A stretch of 64,000 nt of DNA from Denitromonas iodatirespirans (GCF_018524365.1 NZ_JAEKFT010000001.1:186001-250000); one strand, 5' to 3'; counted from the stretch's first letter, positions 48,916 through 60,016 are shown. Numbers and translations are program-made. The notes: generated by a model not told the origin, from the letters alone.

Positions 48916-49332
48916 TCAGAAGGGCTTGAGGACGACGAGGAAGACGATCACGAACAGCACCAGCACCGGCATCTCGTTGAACACCCGGAACCAGACATGG
49001 CTGCGCGCATTGCGCCCCGCCACGAAGTGCTTGAGCAAGGTAGCGCAATAGACGTGGTAGCCGATCAGCACCAGCACCAGCACGGTCTTGGCATGCAGCC
49101 AGCCACCGCCGAAGCCGTAACCCACCCACAACCAGAGCCCGAACACCACCGCCAGCACCGCCAGCGGCGTCATGAAGCGCAGCAGCTTGCGCGCCATCAG
49201 CAGCAGGCGCTCGCGCTCGGCCGTGCTGTCAGCCGGCACCATGGCCAGATTGACGAAGATGCGCGGCAGGTAGAACAGGCCGGCGAACCAGCTGACGACG
49301 AAAATGATGTGCAGGGATTTGACGACAAGCAT
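48916..49332 (-). CDS. hemJ: Protoporphyrinogen IX oxidase HemJ
   Basis: A 138-residue membrane protein with four helices that oxidises protoporphyrinogen IX in bacteria lacking HemG/HemY. The family start LVVKSLHIIFVVSWFAGLFYLPRIFV carries the conserved His and Tyr-Leu-Pro-Arg, and WLHAKTVLVLVLIGYH gives the Lys-containing helix. It closely fits HemJ in length and motifs; the alternative label is CopD-like. It lies between an SDR gene and rlmL. Confidence 0.92.
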   Translation of the reverse strand: MLVVKSLHIIFVVSWFAGLFYLPRIFVNLAMVPADSTAERERLLLMARKLLRFMTPLAVLAVVFGLWLWVGYGFGGGWLHAKTVLVLVLIGYHVYCATLLKHFVAGRNARSHVWFRVFNEMPVLVLFVIVFLVVLKPF

Positions 49333-49341
49333 CGTTCGATC

Positions 49342-50220
49342 TCATTGAAGGGCGGGGGCCACGGCGGCCAGGCCGGCGTGGATGTCGGGGTAGATGAGCG
49401 GCGCACGCAGCTCACACTTGATGCGCCGGTTGTCGATCCGGCGCGATTCGCGCATGAAGGACAGCGTCAGCGGCGAGACGCGCTTGGCGATCTCGTCGCG
49501 GCTCAGCGCGGGCGGGCGCGGCAGGCCAAAATGATCGGCCACCGCGTTGAAGTAGGCGCCCATGCTCAGCCGGGTGTCGTCACAGGCGTTCCACACCCGG
49601 CCGGCGCCGCCGCGAAACAGCGCGATGGCGCACCAGCGGGCCAGGTCTTCGGCATGGATGTGGTTGGTGTGCACGTCGTCTTCCGGACGCAGGACGGGGT
49701 CGCCGCGTTCGATGCGCGCGCGCGGCAACCGGTCGCCGGCATAGATGCCCGGCGCACGCAGGATGCCGACCGAGACGCCGCAGCGCCGGCCGAAGGCGCG
49801 CAGCCGGCGCTCGGCATCGACACGGCGGCCGGCGCGGTCGGAATCGGGCGACACCGGCCGCGTCTCGTCGACCTGCGCACCTTGGCAGTCGCCATACACG
49901 CCGGTGGTGCTGATATAGACCAGCCGGCTCGGCAGCGTGGCGCCGCCTGCCAGCGCGGCCACCAGATGCTGCGAGCGCGAATCGACACTGCCGCCTCGCG
50001 GCGGCGGCGCGGCATGCAGCACCACGTCGGCGATCCCGCTCAGGCGGCGCAGCGTGCGCCGATCATCCAGATCGGCCACCAGCACCCGGGCGCCGAGCTG
50101 CCTCAGGGCGGCACGCTGGCTGTCATCGCGTATCATCGCGATAACGCGAAAGCGCCCGGCCAGCCATGGAATGGCGCGCCGGGCGACATCGCCGCAGCCC
50201 ACAATCAGAATCGTTCTCAT
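49342..50220 (-). CDS. NAD-dependent epimerase/SDR-family protein (YeeZ-like)
   Basis: An extended short-chain dehydrogenase-type protein of 292 residues. The nucleotide loop is ILIVGCGDVARRAIPWLA, followed by VLVADLDD, a YISTTGVYGD active-site strand with the Ser/Thr and Tyr, and RAPGIYAGDRLPRARI. The usual Lys three residues after Tyr is not evident (VYGDCQG), as in YeeZ-type homologues, so catalysis may differ. The substrate is unknown. It diverges from the 2Fe-2S reductase gene with a 29-base gap. Confidence 0.82.
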   Translation of the reverse strand: MRTILIVGCGDVARRAIPWLAGRFRVIAMIRDDSQRAALRQLGARVLVADLDDRRTLRRLSGIADVVLHAAPPPRGGSVDSRSQHLVAALAGGATLPSRLVYISTTGVYGDCQGAQVDETRPVSPDSDRAGRRVDAERRLRAFGRRCGVSVGILRAPGIYAGDRLPRARIERGDPVLRPEDDVHTNHIHAEDLARWCAIALFRGGAGRVWNACDDTRLSMGAYFNAVADHFGLPRPPALSRDEIAKRVSPLTLSFMRESRRIDNRRIKCELRAPLIYPDIHAGLAAVAPALQ

Positions 50221-50249
50221 CGACCCATTATCTCACGCCGATTTTGCTC

Positions 50250-51275
50250 ATGTCCTTTCAGCTCACCATCCTGCCAGGCGATCATGTCGTCTCCGTCACC
50301 GATGACCAGACCCTCCTCGAGGCCGCCGCCGAAGCCGGCCTGCTCCTGCCCCACAGCTGCCGCGACGGCGTCTGCGGTGCCTGCAAGGGCAAGATCCTCG
50401 ACGGCACGGTGGACTACGGCAAGCACGGCCCGCAGACCCTGACCGACGAAGAAAAGGCCGCCGGTCTGGCGCTGTTCTGCTGCGCCACGCCGCGCAGCGA
50501 TCTGACCATCGAGTGCCGCACCGTCAGCCGCGCCGACGACATCCCGGTCAAGAAGCTCCCCTGCCGCGTGCAGGAGCTGACCCTCGCCGCGCCGGATGTG
50601 ATGATCCTCAAGGTCAAGCTGCCGGCCACCGAAACCTTCGCCTTCCGCGCCGGCCAGTACATCGACTTCCTGCTGCCCGGCGGCAGGCGGCGCAGCTTTT
50701 CGATCGCCAACGCGCCGGGCGGCGCCGATCACCTCGAACTCCACATCCGCCAGATCCCGGACGGCTTCTTCACCGGCCAAGTGTTCTCGACGCTCAAGCT
50801 GCGCGACATCCTGCGTTTCGAGGGCCCGCTGGGCAGCTTCTTCCTGCGCGAGGACAGCGATCGCCCCATCGTGCTGGTGGCCGGCGGCACGGGCTTTGCG
50901 CCGATCAAAGGCATGGTCGAGCATGCCATCGCCCAGGGCATCAGTCGGCCGATGACCCTCTATTGGGGTGCCCGCGACCGCGCCGGGCTGTATCTTTACG
51001 ACATGGCGACGGCATGGGAAAAGACGCTGCCCGGGTTCAAGTTTGTGCCGGTAGTGTCCGATAACTCACCGAGTGAGCCGTGGCACGGTCGAACCGGCCT
51101 GGTGCATGAAGCGGTGATGGCCGACCTGCCCGACCTGTCCGGCCATCAGGTCTATGTCTGCGGCGCGCCGGCGATGGTCGATGCCGCCCGGCAGGACTTT
51201 ACCCGCCGCTGCGCCCTGCCCGACGACCAGTTCTTTGCCGACGCCTTTACCTACGCCCTGGAATCGCAAGCCTGA
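50250..51275 (+). CDS. 2Fe-2S/FAD NAD(P)H oxidoreductase (CDP-6-deoxy-glucoseen reductase/oxygenase-reductase type)
   Basis: A 341-residue electron-transfer protein. The N-terminal plant-type ferredoxin domain has cluster ligands in SCRDGVCGACKGKI plus a later Cys in LFCCATP. An FAD domain follows (RAGQYIDFLLPGGRRRSFSIAN) and then an NAD domain (VLVAGGTGFAPIKGMVEHAI, VYVCGAPAMV). Such proteins are often annotated as AscD, but no deoxysugar genes are here. It could equally serve as a general ferredoxin reductase or supply an oxygenase. Confidence 0.88.
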   Translation: MSFQLTILPGDHVVSVTDDQTLLEAAAEAGLLLPHSCRDGVCGACKGKILDGTVDYGKHGPQTLTDEEKAAGLALFCCATPRSDLTIECRTVSRADDIPVKKLPCRVQELTLAAPDVMILKVKLPATETFAFRAGQYIDFLLPGGRRRSFSIANAPGGADHLELHIRQIPDGFFTGQVFSTLKLRDILRFEGPLGSFFLREDSDRPIVLVAGGTGFAPIKGMVEHAIAQGISRPMTLYWGARDRAGLYLYDMATAWEKTLPGFKFVPVVSDNSPSEPWHGRTGLVHEAVMADLPDLSGHQVYVCGAPAMVDAARQDFTRRCALPDDQFFADAFTYALESQA

Positions 51276-51279
51276 CACC

Positions 51280-52416
51280 ATGAGCCAAACCCTGCTGCTG
51301 ACCCGCGAACCCGTCGTCAACCGCAACCGTGCGATCACCGCCAACCGGCTGATCGCCCATGCCCCCTCGGTGGCCGATGCGGTCGAAGGTCTCAAGCAAT
51401 TCGAAGAAGAATGGCCGCGCCATCACTCGGTCTTCCTGTCGCTGGGCAAGCTGGTACCGACGGTCGACCTGCTCGAATGGACGATGCCGGACAACCTGAT
51501 GGTGGAAATTCCCGCCCCCACGCTGGCGCATCCCAAAACGCAGGAGCTGCTGCCGCAACTCAAGGCGGCCGGCGTCAGCACCTGCCTGTCGTGGTACACC
51601 GCCGACACCGTGCTGCCGGCGGAGGCCGACTGGCGCTTCGTGATCATGGACCAGCGCAAGGAAGCCAGCCCGCTCCACTGCCCGGGCCTGAGTCTGGCCT
51701 GGGGCCTGAAAGACACGCCGGCCTTCGACGACGCCATCCATCGCGGCTTCGACGGTGCCGCCGGCTGGTTCTTCCTGCAAGGCAACGCGCCGGCCAAGCA
51801 GCTGTCGCCCTCGCATGCACAGCTCGTGCGCCTGCTCAACCTGGTGCGCCACAACGCCGACGTCAAGGACATCGAAGCGGTGCTCAAGCAGGACGTGGCG
51901 CTGTCCTACAAGCTGCTGCGCTACATCAACTCGGCCGGTTTCGGCCTGATGTGCGAGATCCAGTCCTTCCGCCACGCGGTCACCATCCTCGGCTACAACA
52001 ACCTCAACAAGTGGCTGTCGCTGCTGCTGGTCACCGCCAGCCGCGACCCCGCCGCCCCCGCCCTGATGCAGGCCTCCATCGCCCGTGGCCGGCTGATGGA
52101 GCGCGTCGCCGCGCCCTTCTTCGACAAGGCCGACCACGACAACCTGTTCATCACCGGCGCCTTCTCGCTGTTGCCGTCGCTGCTCGGCACCTCGCTGGCC
52201 GATCTGCTGGGCGAGATGAGCCTGCCCGAGCCGATCACCGACGCGCTGATCAACAACGAAGGCGCCTACGCCCCCTTCCTCAACCTGGCGCGCGCCTGCG
52301 AGCGCTTCGACCCGACCCGCCTGCAAGCGCTGGTCGGCGAGCTGACGCTCGACAACGAAGCCGTCAACCGGGCACTGCTCGCCGGCCTGCAGTTCGCCGA
52401 CAGCCTCCAGGCCTGA
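51280..52416 (+). CDS. HDOD protein with degenerate EAL domain (YuxH-like)
   Basis: A 378-residue signalling protein, 4 bases after the reductase gene. The N-terminal ~200 residues align in shape with EAL domains of YuxH-type proteins (LLLTREPVVNRNRAITANRL, PTVDLLEWTMPDNLMVEIP). They lack the EAL triplet and the metal-binding acids, so c-di-GMP hydrolysis is not expected. The HDOD domain follows: RLLNLVRHNADVKDIEAVLK, DVALSYKLLRYINSAGFG, AVTILGYNNLNKWLSLLLV. HDOD domains lack the HD metal site and act as protein-interaction modules. It is the first of three consecutive signalling genes. Confidence 0.88.
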   Translation: MSQTLLLTREPVVNRNRAITANRLIAHAPSVADAVEGLKQFEEEWPRHHSVFLSLGKLVPTVDLLEWTMPDNLMVEIPAPTLAHPKTQELLPQLKAAGVSTCLSWYTADTVLPAEADWRFVIMDQRKEASPLHCPGLSLAWGLKDTPAFDDAIHRGFDGAAGWFFLQGNAPAKQLSPSHAQLVRLLNLVRHNADVKDIEAVLKQDVALSYKLLRYINSAGFGLMCEIQSFRHAVTILGYNNLNKWLSLLLVTASRDPAAPALMQASIARGRLMERVAAPFFDKADHDNLFITGAFSLLPSLLGTSLADLLGEMSLPEPITDALINNEGAYAPFLNLARACERFDPTRLQALVGELTLDNEAVNRALLAGLQFADSLQA

Positions 52417-52493
52417 AGCGCGGCGCGGTGGCGGCGCCACGCATCCAATCGTCCCCCGCGACACCCGTCACGAGCGCCGACGGCCGGTGCCCT

Positions 52494-52499
52494 TAGAAT
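52494..52499 (+). promoter_or_regulatory. Candidate -10 box (TAGAAT) for the HDOD-kinase gene
   Basis: TAGAAT lies 33 bases before the ATG in a 116-base gap. No clear -35. It suggests the kinase gene may be transcribed separately from the preceding HDOD gene. Confidence 0.35.
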
Positions 52500-52532
52500 C
52501 CCGTCTGTTTTTTCCCGAGCCGTCGCCGCGCC

Positions 52533-54587
52533 ATGGTCTTGCCGGTCCTGCCCTTCCGCATGCAGCGCCCCGCCCCGCACCCCGCGGCGGCCGAGGCCGT
52601 GCTGCGCCTGATGGAAGCGCCGGACACCCCGTGGGACGCCATCGCCGAACACGCCAGCCGCGACGCCGCGCTGTGCTTCGCCCTGCTCTGGCTGCAACCG
52701 CTCGAGGCCGCCGACACCCGGCCGCTGCCATCGCTGCTGGCCGACCGCCTGCGTCGCACCGGCACACCGCTGCTGCGCGCCTGGCTGCTGCATGCCGGCG
52801 CACGGCAAGGCATGAGCGAGGCGATGAAGACGCTGCATCACCGCGCGCTGGTGACTGCCGAGTCGGCCCTGCATCTGGCCATCGAAAAACGCTATCCGCG
52901 CCCCGAAGAAGCCTTCCTCGCCGGCCTGTGGTCGACGCTCGGGCAGATGAGCCTGCATGCCTCGAGCCCCGACTACGCCCAGTTATGCGCCCAGAGCGAC
53001 ACGGCCGAGGCGCTGCGCGCCCGCGAACGCCAACGCTTCGACACCGACCATGTCACCCTCGGCGCCACCCTGGCCCAGCATTGCCGACTGCCGCGGATGG
53101 TGGTCGACGCGCTGGCCCTGGCCGGCGCGCTCGAAGAGCAGGTGCTCGGCGCTCATCCGCTTGCCGCCCTCCTGCGCACCGCCCAGTGCCTGGGCGGCGA
53201 CACCCCTCGCCTGGACGAAGCGCAGCGCATCAGCGGCCTGCCGCAGGAGGCCTTGATCAGCCTGCAGACCGACGTGGACTACCTGTCCCACCAGGGGCTG
53301 CAGACGCTCGGCATCGGTCAGCCGACCGCTAGCGCACCGGCGGTCGCCGCCGGTGCGAGCGACTATCCGCGGCTGCCGCAGCACTGGCGCCGGGTGGCCA
53401 TCGACGGGCTGATCCAGGCCGCCTTCAGCACCGCCTCGGCCGACACCGCGCTGCGCCAGCTGCAGGATGCCTTCCGGCTGCTGTTCGGCAAGCGCCCGCC
53501 ACTGATGCTGCGCGCCGACGCCGACGCCCTGCGCGCCCTGGTGCCGGCGCATGACGCCCAATTTGCCACCGCACTGGCCGAACTCGACCTGCGCATCGGC
53601 GACGACACCAGCGTCATCGCCCTGGCCATGCGCACGCAGACCGCCACCAGTCATTTCCCCGGACACGCCACGCCGGGGCGCAGCACGCGCGACTGGCAGC
53701 TCGCCCGCTGGCTCGACAGCGCCGGCATCCTGTGTCTGCCGTGGCAGGCCGGCGGCGAAAAAGGCGTCGGTGTGCTGGGCATCGACGAGAGCCTCGACAT
53801 CGCGCCCGACGAGCAGAGCCTGATGATCGCCCTCGTCGCCTGCGCAGCCACGCATCTGGTAGGCCTCGACCAGCGCCAGGCGGCCGAAACGCAGCGACTG
53901 GCCACCGCCCGTGCCGAGCATCTGGCCAAGGCGCGACGCATCACCCACGAGGTCAACAGCCCGCTGACCGTGATCAAGAGCTATCTGGGCATCATCAGCC
54001 AGCGCGAGGCCGCCGATGCCGGCCTGGTCGGGGAGCTGGCCCAGGTCAACAAGGAGATCGACCGCATCGGCGCCCTGTTGCGCCGCATGGCCGACCCCGA
54101 ACTGCCCGAAGACACCGGCACCAGCGCCGATGTCGGCAACGTCGTCCGCCAGTTGCAACAAGTCTATGGCCATGCGCTGTTCACCGGCGCGCAGCGCGAA
54201 CTCGACATCCGCATCCCGCGCGGCCTGCCCGCGGTGGCAATGCCAGCCGGCGCGCTCAAGCAGGTGCTGCTCAACCTCATGCGCAACGCCGCCGAAGCGC
54301 TGCCGGCCGGCGGGCGCTTGAGCATCAGCTCGCCCGGCGTGCTGATCGCCGACGGCGTACCGAGCCTGGAGCTGCGCCTGGTCGACAACGGCCCCGGCCT
54401 GCCCGACGCGCGCCTGGGCCGCCTGTTTTCGGCGCAGCCGAGCGACAAGGGCCACGATCACCAGGGCCTGGGACTGAGCATCACCCACGAGCTGCTCCGG
54501 CAATTTGGCGCCTACGTCCTATGTCGTAGCCAAAGAGAAGCCGGAACCAGCTTTCAGATCTTCATCCCACTAGCCTGCGACACTTGA
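52533..54587 (+). CDS. HDOD-histidine kinase fusion protein
   Basis: A soluble 684-residue sensor kinase. The N-terminal ~270 residues are HDOD-like (EHASRDAALCFALLWLQPLE, TLHHRALVTAESALHLAIEK, FLAGLWSTLGQMSL, LGATLAQHCRLPRMVVDAL). A GAF-like central region follows at about 280-450 (DWQLARWLDSAGILCLPWQA). The kinase core has its phospho-acceptor His at 472 (ITHEVNSPLTVIKSYLG) and an HATPase with LLNLMRNAAEALPAGG, DNGPGLP and HQGLGLSIT. There are no transmembrane segments. The REC-GGDEF-EAL gene starts 52 bases downstream and is the obvious candidate partner. Confidence 0.88.
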   Translation: MVLPVLPFRMQRPAPHPAAAEAVLRLMEAPDTPWDAIAEHASRDAALCFALLWLQPLEAADTRPLPSLLADRLRRTGTPLLRAWLLHAGARQGMSEAMKTLHHRALVTAESALHLAIEKRYPRPEEAFLAGLWSTLGQMSLHASSPDYAQLCAQSDTAEALRARERQRFDTDHVTLGATLAQHCRLPRMVVDALALAGALEEQVLGAHPLAALLRTAQCLGGDTPRLDEAQRISGLPQEALISLQTDVDYLSHQGLQTLGIGQPTASAPAVAAGASDYPRLPQHWRRVAIDGLIQAAFSTASADTALRQLQDAFRLLFGKRPPLMLRADADALRALVPAHDAQFATALAELDLRIGDDTSVIALAMRTQTATSHFPGHATPGRSTRDWQLARWLDSAGILCLPWQAGGEKGVGVLGIDESLDIAPDEQSLMIALVACAATHLVGLDQRQAAETQRLATARAEHLAKARRITHEVNSPLTVIKSYLGIISQREAADAGLVGELAQVNKEIDRIGALLRRMADPELPEDTGTSADVGNVVRQLQQVYGHALFTGAQRELDIRIPRGLPAVAMPAGALKQVLLNLMRNAAEALPAGGRLSISSPGVLIADGVPSLELRLVDNGPGLPDARLGRLFSAQPSDKGHDHQGLGLSITHELLRQFGAYVLCRSQREAGTSFQIFIPLACDT

Positions 54588-54639
54588 ATCGTGCATCATC
54601 CTGCGGGTCACACTGTCGCTGGCCGACGACGGGGAGATC

Positions 54640-56823
54640 ATGGTCATACCCGGTGAAGCGCCTTTCTTTAGTCATACCGAGTCCGAACGTGCCCCCACGC
54701 AGGCGCGCGAGACCTGCATCCTGCTGGTCGACGACGATGCCCCCCTGCGCCACACCCTGCCCCATGTCCTCGCCCAGCCGGGCCGCCGCTTCGACGAATG
54801 CGGCACCATCACCGAGGCCATCGCCCGCCTCGAGAACACCCGCTACGACCTGATCCTGCTCGACTACCGCCTGCCCGACGGCACCGGCCTCGACCTGCTC
54901 GACTGGCTGGCCAATGCCGGCCGGCAGGAGGCCGTGGTGGTGATCAGCGGCGAGGATGCCATCGATGCGGCCATCGGCGCGCTGCGCCGCGGGGCCGACG
55001 ACTACGTGCGCAAGCCCTACCATGTGGCGCAACTGCAGCGCGCGGTGCAGAACGTGCTGCACAAGGCCTTGCTGGAGCAGGCCAACGGCGTCATGAGTCA
55101 GCGCCTGCAAAGCTCCGAGCGCCTGCATCGCTACCTGGTCGAAAGCTCGCCGGACTTCATCTTCACGCTCACCCCGAGCGGGGTGTTCAACTATGTGAAT
55201 CCGCGGGTCGAGGCCATGCTCGGCTATGCGCGCGAGCAGCTGATCGGCAAGCCCTTCACCCGCCTGTTGCCCGACGACGACGCCATCCGCGTCGACGTCA
55301 TGCTGCGCGAAGCGGCCCGCGGCAAGCGCCTGCACCAGGTGCTCGAACTGCGCCTGCGCCGCTGCGACCCGAAAACCGGCGAGCCGGGCAGCGCGACCGT
55401 GGCGGTCAGCCTCAACACGGTGCCGATCCAGGCGCGCGCGGCCGACGCCATCGATGCCCCGGCCGGCATCTACGGTGTGGCGCGCGACATCTCCGAGCGC
55501 AAGCGCGCCGAAGAGATCATCACCTTCCAGGCCTATCACGACCAGCTCACGCACCTGCCCAACCGCATCCTGTTCAAGGACAGGCTGGAGCTGGCCATCG
55601 CCCAGGCACAGCGGCGCGGCGGCCTGCTGGCGGTAATGTTCATCGATGTCGACCGCTTCAAGCGGGTGAACGACACCTATGGCCACAGCGAGGGCGACCG
55701 CCTGCTGCGCGTGCTCGCCGCCCGCCTCAAGGAAACCCTGCGCAAGGGCGACACCCTCGCCCGCCTCGGCGGCGACGAGTTCATCGTGCTGCTGCCCGAC
55801 ATCGCCCACCCGGAAGACGCCGAAACCATCGCCCAGAAGATCCACGCGGCGCTGGAGGTCCCGTTCCAGCTCGAACACGGCGCCTTCCATGTCACCGTCA
55901 GCATCGGCATCGCGGTCTTCCCGCGCGACGGCGATGTCGCCGAGCAGCTCACCCAGCATGCCGACATCGCCATGTACCAGATCAAGCGCGAGGGCAAGAA
56001 CGGCTTCCGCTTCTACGATCCGGACCTGAACGACCACTACCGCGAACGCGTCGCGCTCGAGAACGACCTGCGCAGCGCCCTGGTGCGCGGCGAGTTCACC
56101 CTGAGCTATCAGCCGCAGATCAGCATGAGCTCCGGCAAGCTGGTGGGCGTCGAGGCCCTGATGCGCTGGCAGCATCCGGTCCACGGCCTGATCGGCCCGA
56201 CCGCTTTCATCCAGGTGGCCGAAGAAGTCGGCCTGATCCGCGACATCAGCCGCTGGGTGGTGGAAACCGCTACCCGCCAGCTGGCGCACTGGCATGCGCT
56301 CGGCCACACCGCACTGCGCATGTCGATCAATCTCTCGCCGCACGATTTCGACCGCGACGACACCACCGACCAGATCACCGATTGCGTGGCGCGCTACGGC
56401 CTGAGCCGCGACCGCTTCGAAGTCGAGATCACCGAGCGGGTCATGATGCGCGACACCGAGGAGGTCATCGCGCGGATTCGCCGGCTGCGCGAATGCGGCG
56501 TCGGCATCGCCATCGACGACTTCGGCACCGGCTACTCGGCGCTGGCCTACCTGCAGAAATTCCCGATCAGCAGCCTCAAGATCGATCGCAGCTTCGTCAA
56601 CAACCTCAACGGCGAAGGCACCCAGCCGATCATCTCGGCCATCACCGGCATCGCCCGCGGCTTCGGCCTGCACCTGGTGGCCGAAGGGGTCGAGCGCCAG
56701 GCGCAGGCGCGTCGCCTGCACGACATGGGCTGCGACATCATGCAGGGCTACCTGTTCTCCAAGGCCGTCGAGGCCGCCGAGATCGAGCGCTGGCTCGAAG
56801 CGCCCGCCCCCCTGCCGCTCTGA
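54640..56823 (+). CDS. Response regulator with PAS, GGDEF and EAL domains
   Basis: A 727-residue c-di-GMP enzyme under receiver control. The receiver (about 26-138) has acceptor Asp 75 (LILLDYRLPDG). A PAS/PAC module is at about 165-310. The GGDEF domain carries an intact GGDEF at 377-381 (LARLGGDEFIVLL). The EAL domain has GVEALMRWQHP near 505, SINLSPHDF, VEITERVMM, IDDFGTGYSALAYLQ and LKIDRSFV. Both catalytic sites look complete, so it could make and degrade c-di-GMP. GGGGAGA precedes the ATG. Likely activated by the upstream HDOD-kinase, with possible effects on pili or biofilm. Confidence 0.94.
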   Translation: MVIPGEAPFFSHTESERAPTQARETCILLVDDDAPLRHTLPHVLAQPGRRFDECGTITEAIARLENTRYDLILLDYRLPDGTGLDLLDWLANAGRQEAVVVISGEDAIDAAIGALRRGADDYVRKPYHVAQLQRAVQNVLHKALLEQANGVMSQRLQSSERLHRYLVESSPDFIFTLTPSGVFNYVNPRVEAMLGYAREQLIGKPFTRLLPDDDAIRVDVMLREAARGKRLHQVLELRLRRCDPKTGEPGSATVAVSLNTVPIQARAADAIDAPAGIYGVARDISERKRAEEIITFQAYHDQLTHLPNRILFKDRLELAIAQAQRRGGLLAVMFIDVDRFKRVNDTYGHSEGDRLLRVLAARLKETLRKGDTLARLGGDEFIVLLPDIAHPEDAETIAQKIHAALEVPFQLEHGAFHVTVSIGIAVFPRDGDVAEQLTQHADIAMYQIKREGKNGFRFYDPDLNDHYRERVALENDLRSALVRGEFTLSYQPQISMSSGKLVGVEALMRWQHPVHGLIGPTAFIQVAEEVGLIRDISRWVVETATRQLAHWHALGHTALRMSINLSPHDFDRDDTTDQITDCVARYGLSRDRFEVEITERVMMRDTEEVIARIRRLRECGVGIAIDDFGTGYSALAYLQKFPISSLKIDRSFVNNLNGEGTQPIISAITGIARGFGLHLVAEGVERQAQARRLHDMGCDIMQGYLFSKAVEAAEIERWLEAPAPLPL

Positions 56824-56840
56824 GGCGGCCGCGCAAGCAC

Positions 56841-56866
56841 AAAAAAACCAGCCCGCAGGCTGGTTT
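56841..56866 (-). terminator. Intrinsic terminator of the cytochrome c gene
   Basis: AACCAGCC (56846-56853) pairs with GGCTGGTT (56858-56865) around loop CGCA. On the minus strand the hairpin is followed by a T-run (56847-56841), the right orientation for the cytochrome gene. The TTTCTT on the other side may also stop the GGDEF-EAL transcript. Confidence 0.8.
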
Positions 56867-56885
56867 CTTCAATCGACGGCGCCGA

Positions 56886-57194
56886 TTACTTCTGGCTCAG
56901 CACCCAGTCGGCCAGTTGCTTGGCCTGCTCCGGCGTGACTTGCGGGTTGGGGGGCATCGGCACCTGACCCCAGTTGCCCTTGCCGCCCTTCATGATCTTC
57001 TCGGCGAGCTTGGCAGAAGCGTCCGCCTGGCCGGCGTACTTGGCGGCCACATCCTTGTAGGCCGGGCCGACCAGCTTCTTGTCCACCGTATGACAGGCCA
57101 GACAGTTCTTGGACTTGGCCAGTTCAGCCGAGGCAAACGCCGGCGCTGCGCTCAGCAGGCCAAGGGCGACGGTAGCAGCAACGAGTGCTTTCAT
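56886..57194 (-). CDS. Class I cytochrome c (c551/c8-like)
   Basis: A 102-residue periplasmic electron carrier. Signal peptide [21 protein letters not shown], then haem attachment at CLACH and the axial Met in [16 protein letters not shown]. The C-terminal helix ends LADWVLSQK. This matches the small cytochrome c551/c552 family that feeds nitrite reductase or terminal oxidases. The start is set by AAGGAA 8 bases upstream; a longer frame is not supported. It lies downstream of the yyaL-like gene on the same strand. Confidence 0.94.
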   Translation of the reverse strand: MKALVAATVALGLLSAAPAFASAELAKSKNCLACHTVDKKLVGPAYKDVAAKYAGQADASAKLAEKIMKGGKGNWGQVPMPPNPQVTPEQAKQLADWVLSQK

Positions 57195-57259
57195 CGGGAT
57201 TTCCTTATCGTTAAGAAGAACCAACACCGGCGGATACTAAACCAAGGCTCTGGCTTTGC

Positions 57260-59293
<2,034 letters not shown>

Positions 59294-59322
59294 CGCAAGC
59301 TCGGCAGAAAACAGTGGCCCCG

Positions 59323-59365
59323 AGTTTAGCAACTCGCCACATTCCCGACAAATTTTGTCGGGAAT
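59323..59365 (-). promoter_or_regulatory. yyaL promoter overlapped by a 25-bp perfect palindrome
   Basis: Minus-strand TTGTCG (59351-59346) and TAAACT (59328-59323) are 17 bases apart. The palindrome at 59341-59365 has 12-base arms around one central base and the form ATTCCCGAC-N7-GTCGGGAAT; it covers the -35 box. Its size and the CCCGAC-N7-GTCGGG frame resemble the type 1 sites of IscR-like Rrf2 regulators. Confidence 0.65.
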
Positions 59366-59400
59366 AACCCGAATGGCGGCAGGGTGACCAAGAAAAGCAA

Positions 59401-59421
59401 ACGGGGCGCCATGCGCCCCGT
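59401..59421 (-). terminator. Intrinsic terminator after hupE
   Basis: ACGGGGCGC (59401-59409) pairs perfectly with GCGCCCCGT (59413-59421), loop of three. On the minus strand TTGCTTTTCTTGG follows, a moderately T-rich tail. It lies 19 bases past the hupE stop. Confidence 0.7.
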
Positions 59422-59440
59422 CATCGCCGGCAGCGAGTCC

Positions 59441-60016
59441 TCAGCTACCGAGCAGCACCAGCCCGGTGGCCGCCATGGCGCCGCCCAGCACCCGCTTGAT
59501 GCCCTGGGCCAGCGGCGTCTCGGGCATCCAGCGCGCCAATGCGAAACCCATCGCATGCAGCATGGCGGTCGCCGTGACGAAACCGAGCGCGTAGCTCATC
59601 AGGCCGGCACCGCCCATCTCGGCGAAGTGCGCATAGCCGTGGAAGACGGCGAACACACTCACCAGCGGCAACGCGGCGGCCAGCGGCAGGCGCACCGCTG
59701 CCGCGATCAGCAGGCCGAGCACCAGCACCGAGCTGGCGATGCCGGCTTCCACCGCCGGCACCTCGGCCCCCAGGGCGCCGAGCGCGGCCCCCGCGAGCAT
59801 GGCCGCCACAAAACCGGCCGGCAGCAGCCAGCGCCCCGCCCCGCCCTGGCGCAGGGCATAGATGCCGACCGCCAGCATGGCCAGCACATGGTCAAGACCA
59901 CTGAACGGGTGCGCCAGGCCAGCGCCGAAGTGCGCGCCGGAATGCCCCCCGTGCGCCAGGGCCGAGCCGGCCCCGCCGGCCAGCACGAGAGCGAGAAGAA
60001 CACGCGAAATCGCCAT
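59441..60016 (-). CDS. hupE: HupE/UreJ family nickel/cobalt permease
   Basis: A 191-residue membrane protein linked to [NiFe]-hydrogenase or urease metal supply. A cleavable signal ends at GGAGSALAHGGHS, His-rich at the mature N-terminus. The family motif HPFSGLDHVLAMLAVG (HX5DH, proposed Ni site) opens the first helix. Five or six helices follow, with FHGYAHFAEM in a second conserved one. The start at MAISRVLLALV is preceded by GGAGG. A sigma-54-type promoter lies 50-66 bases upstream, and hoxJ lies 177 bases upstream on the same strand. Confidence 0.93.
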   Translation of the reverse strand: MAISRVLLALVLAGGAGSALAHGGHSGAHFGAGLAHPFSGLDHVLAMLAVGIYALRQGGAGRWLLPAGFVAAMLAGAALGALGAEVPAVEAGIASSVLVLGLLIAAAVRLPLAAALPLVSVFAVFHGYAHFAEMGGAGLMSYALGFVTATAMLHAMGFALARWMPETPLAQGIKRVLGGAMAATGLVLLGS

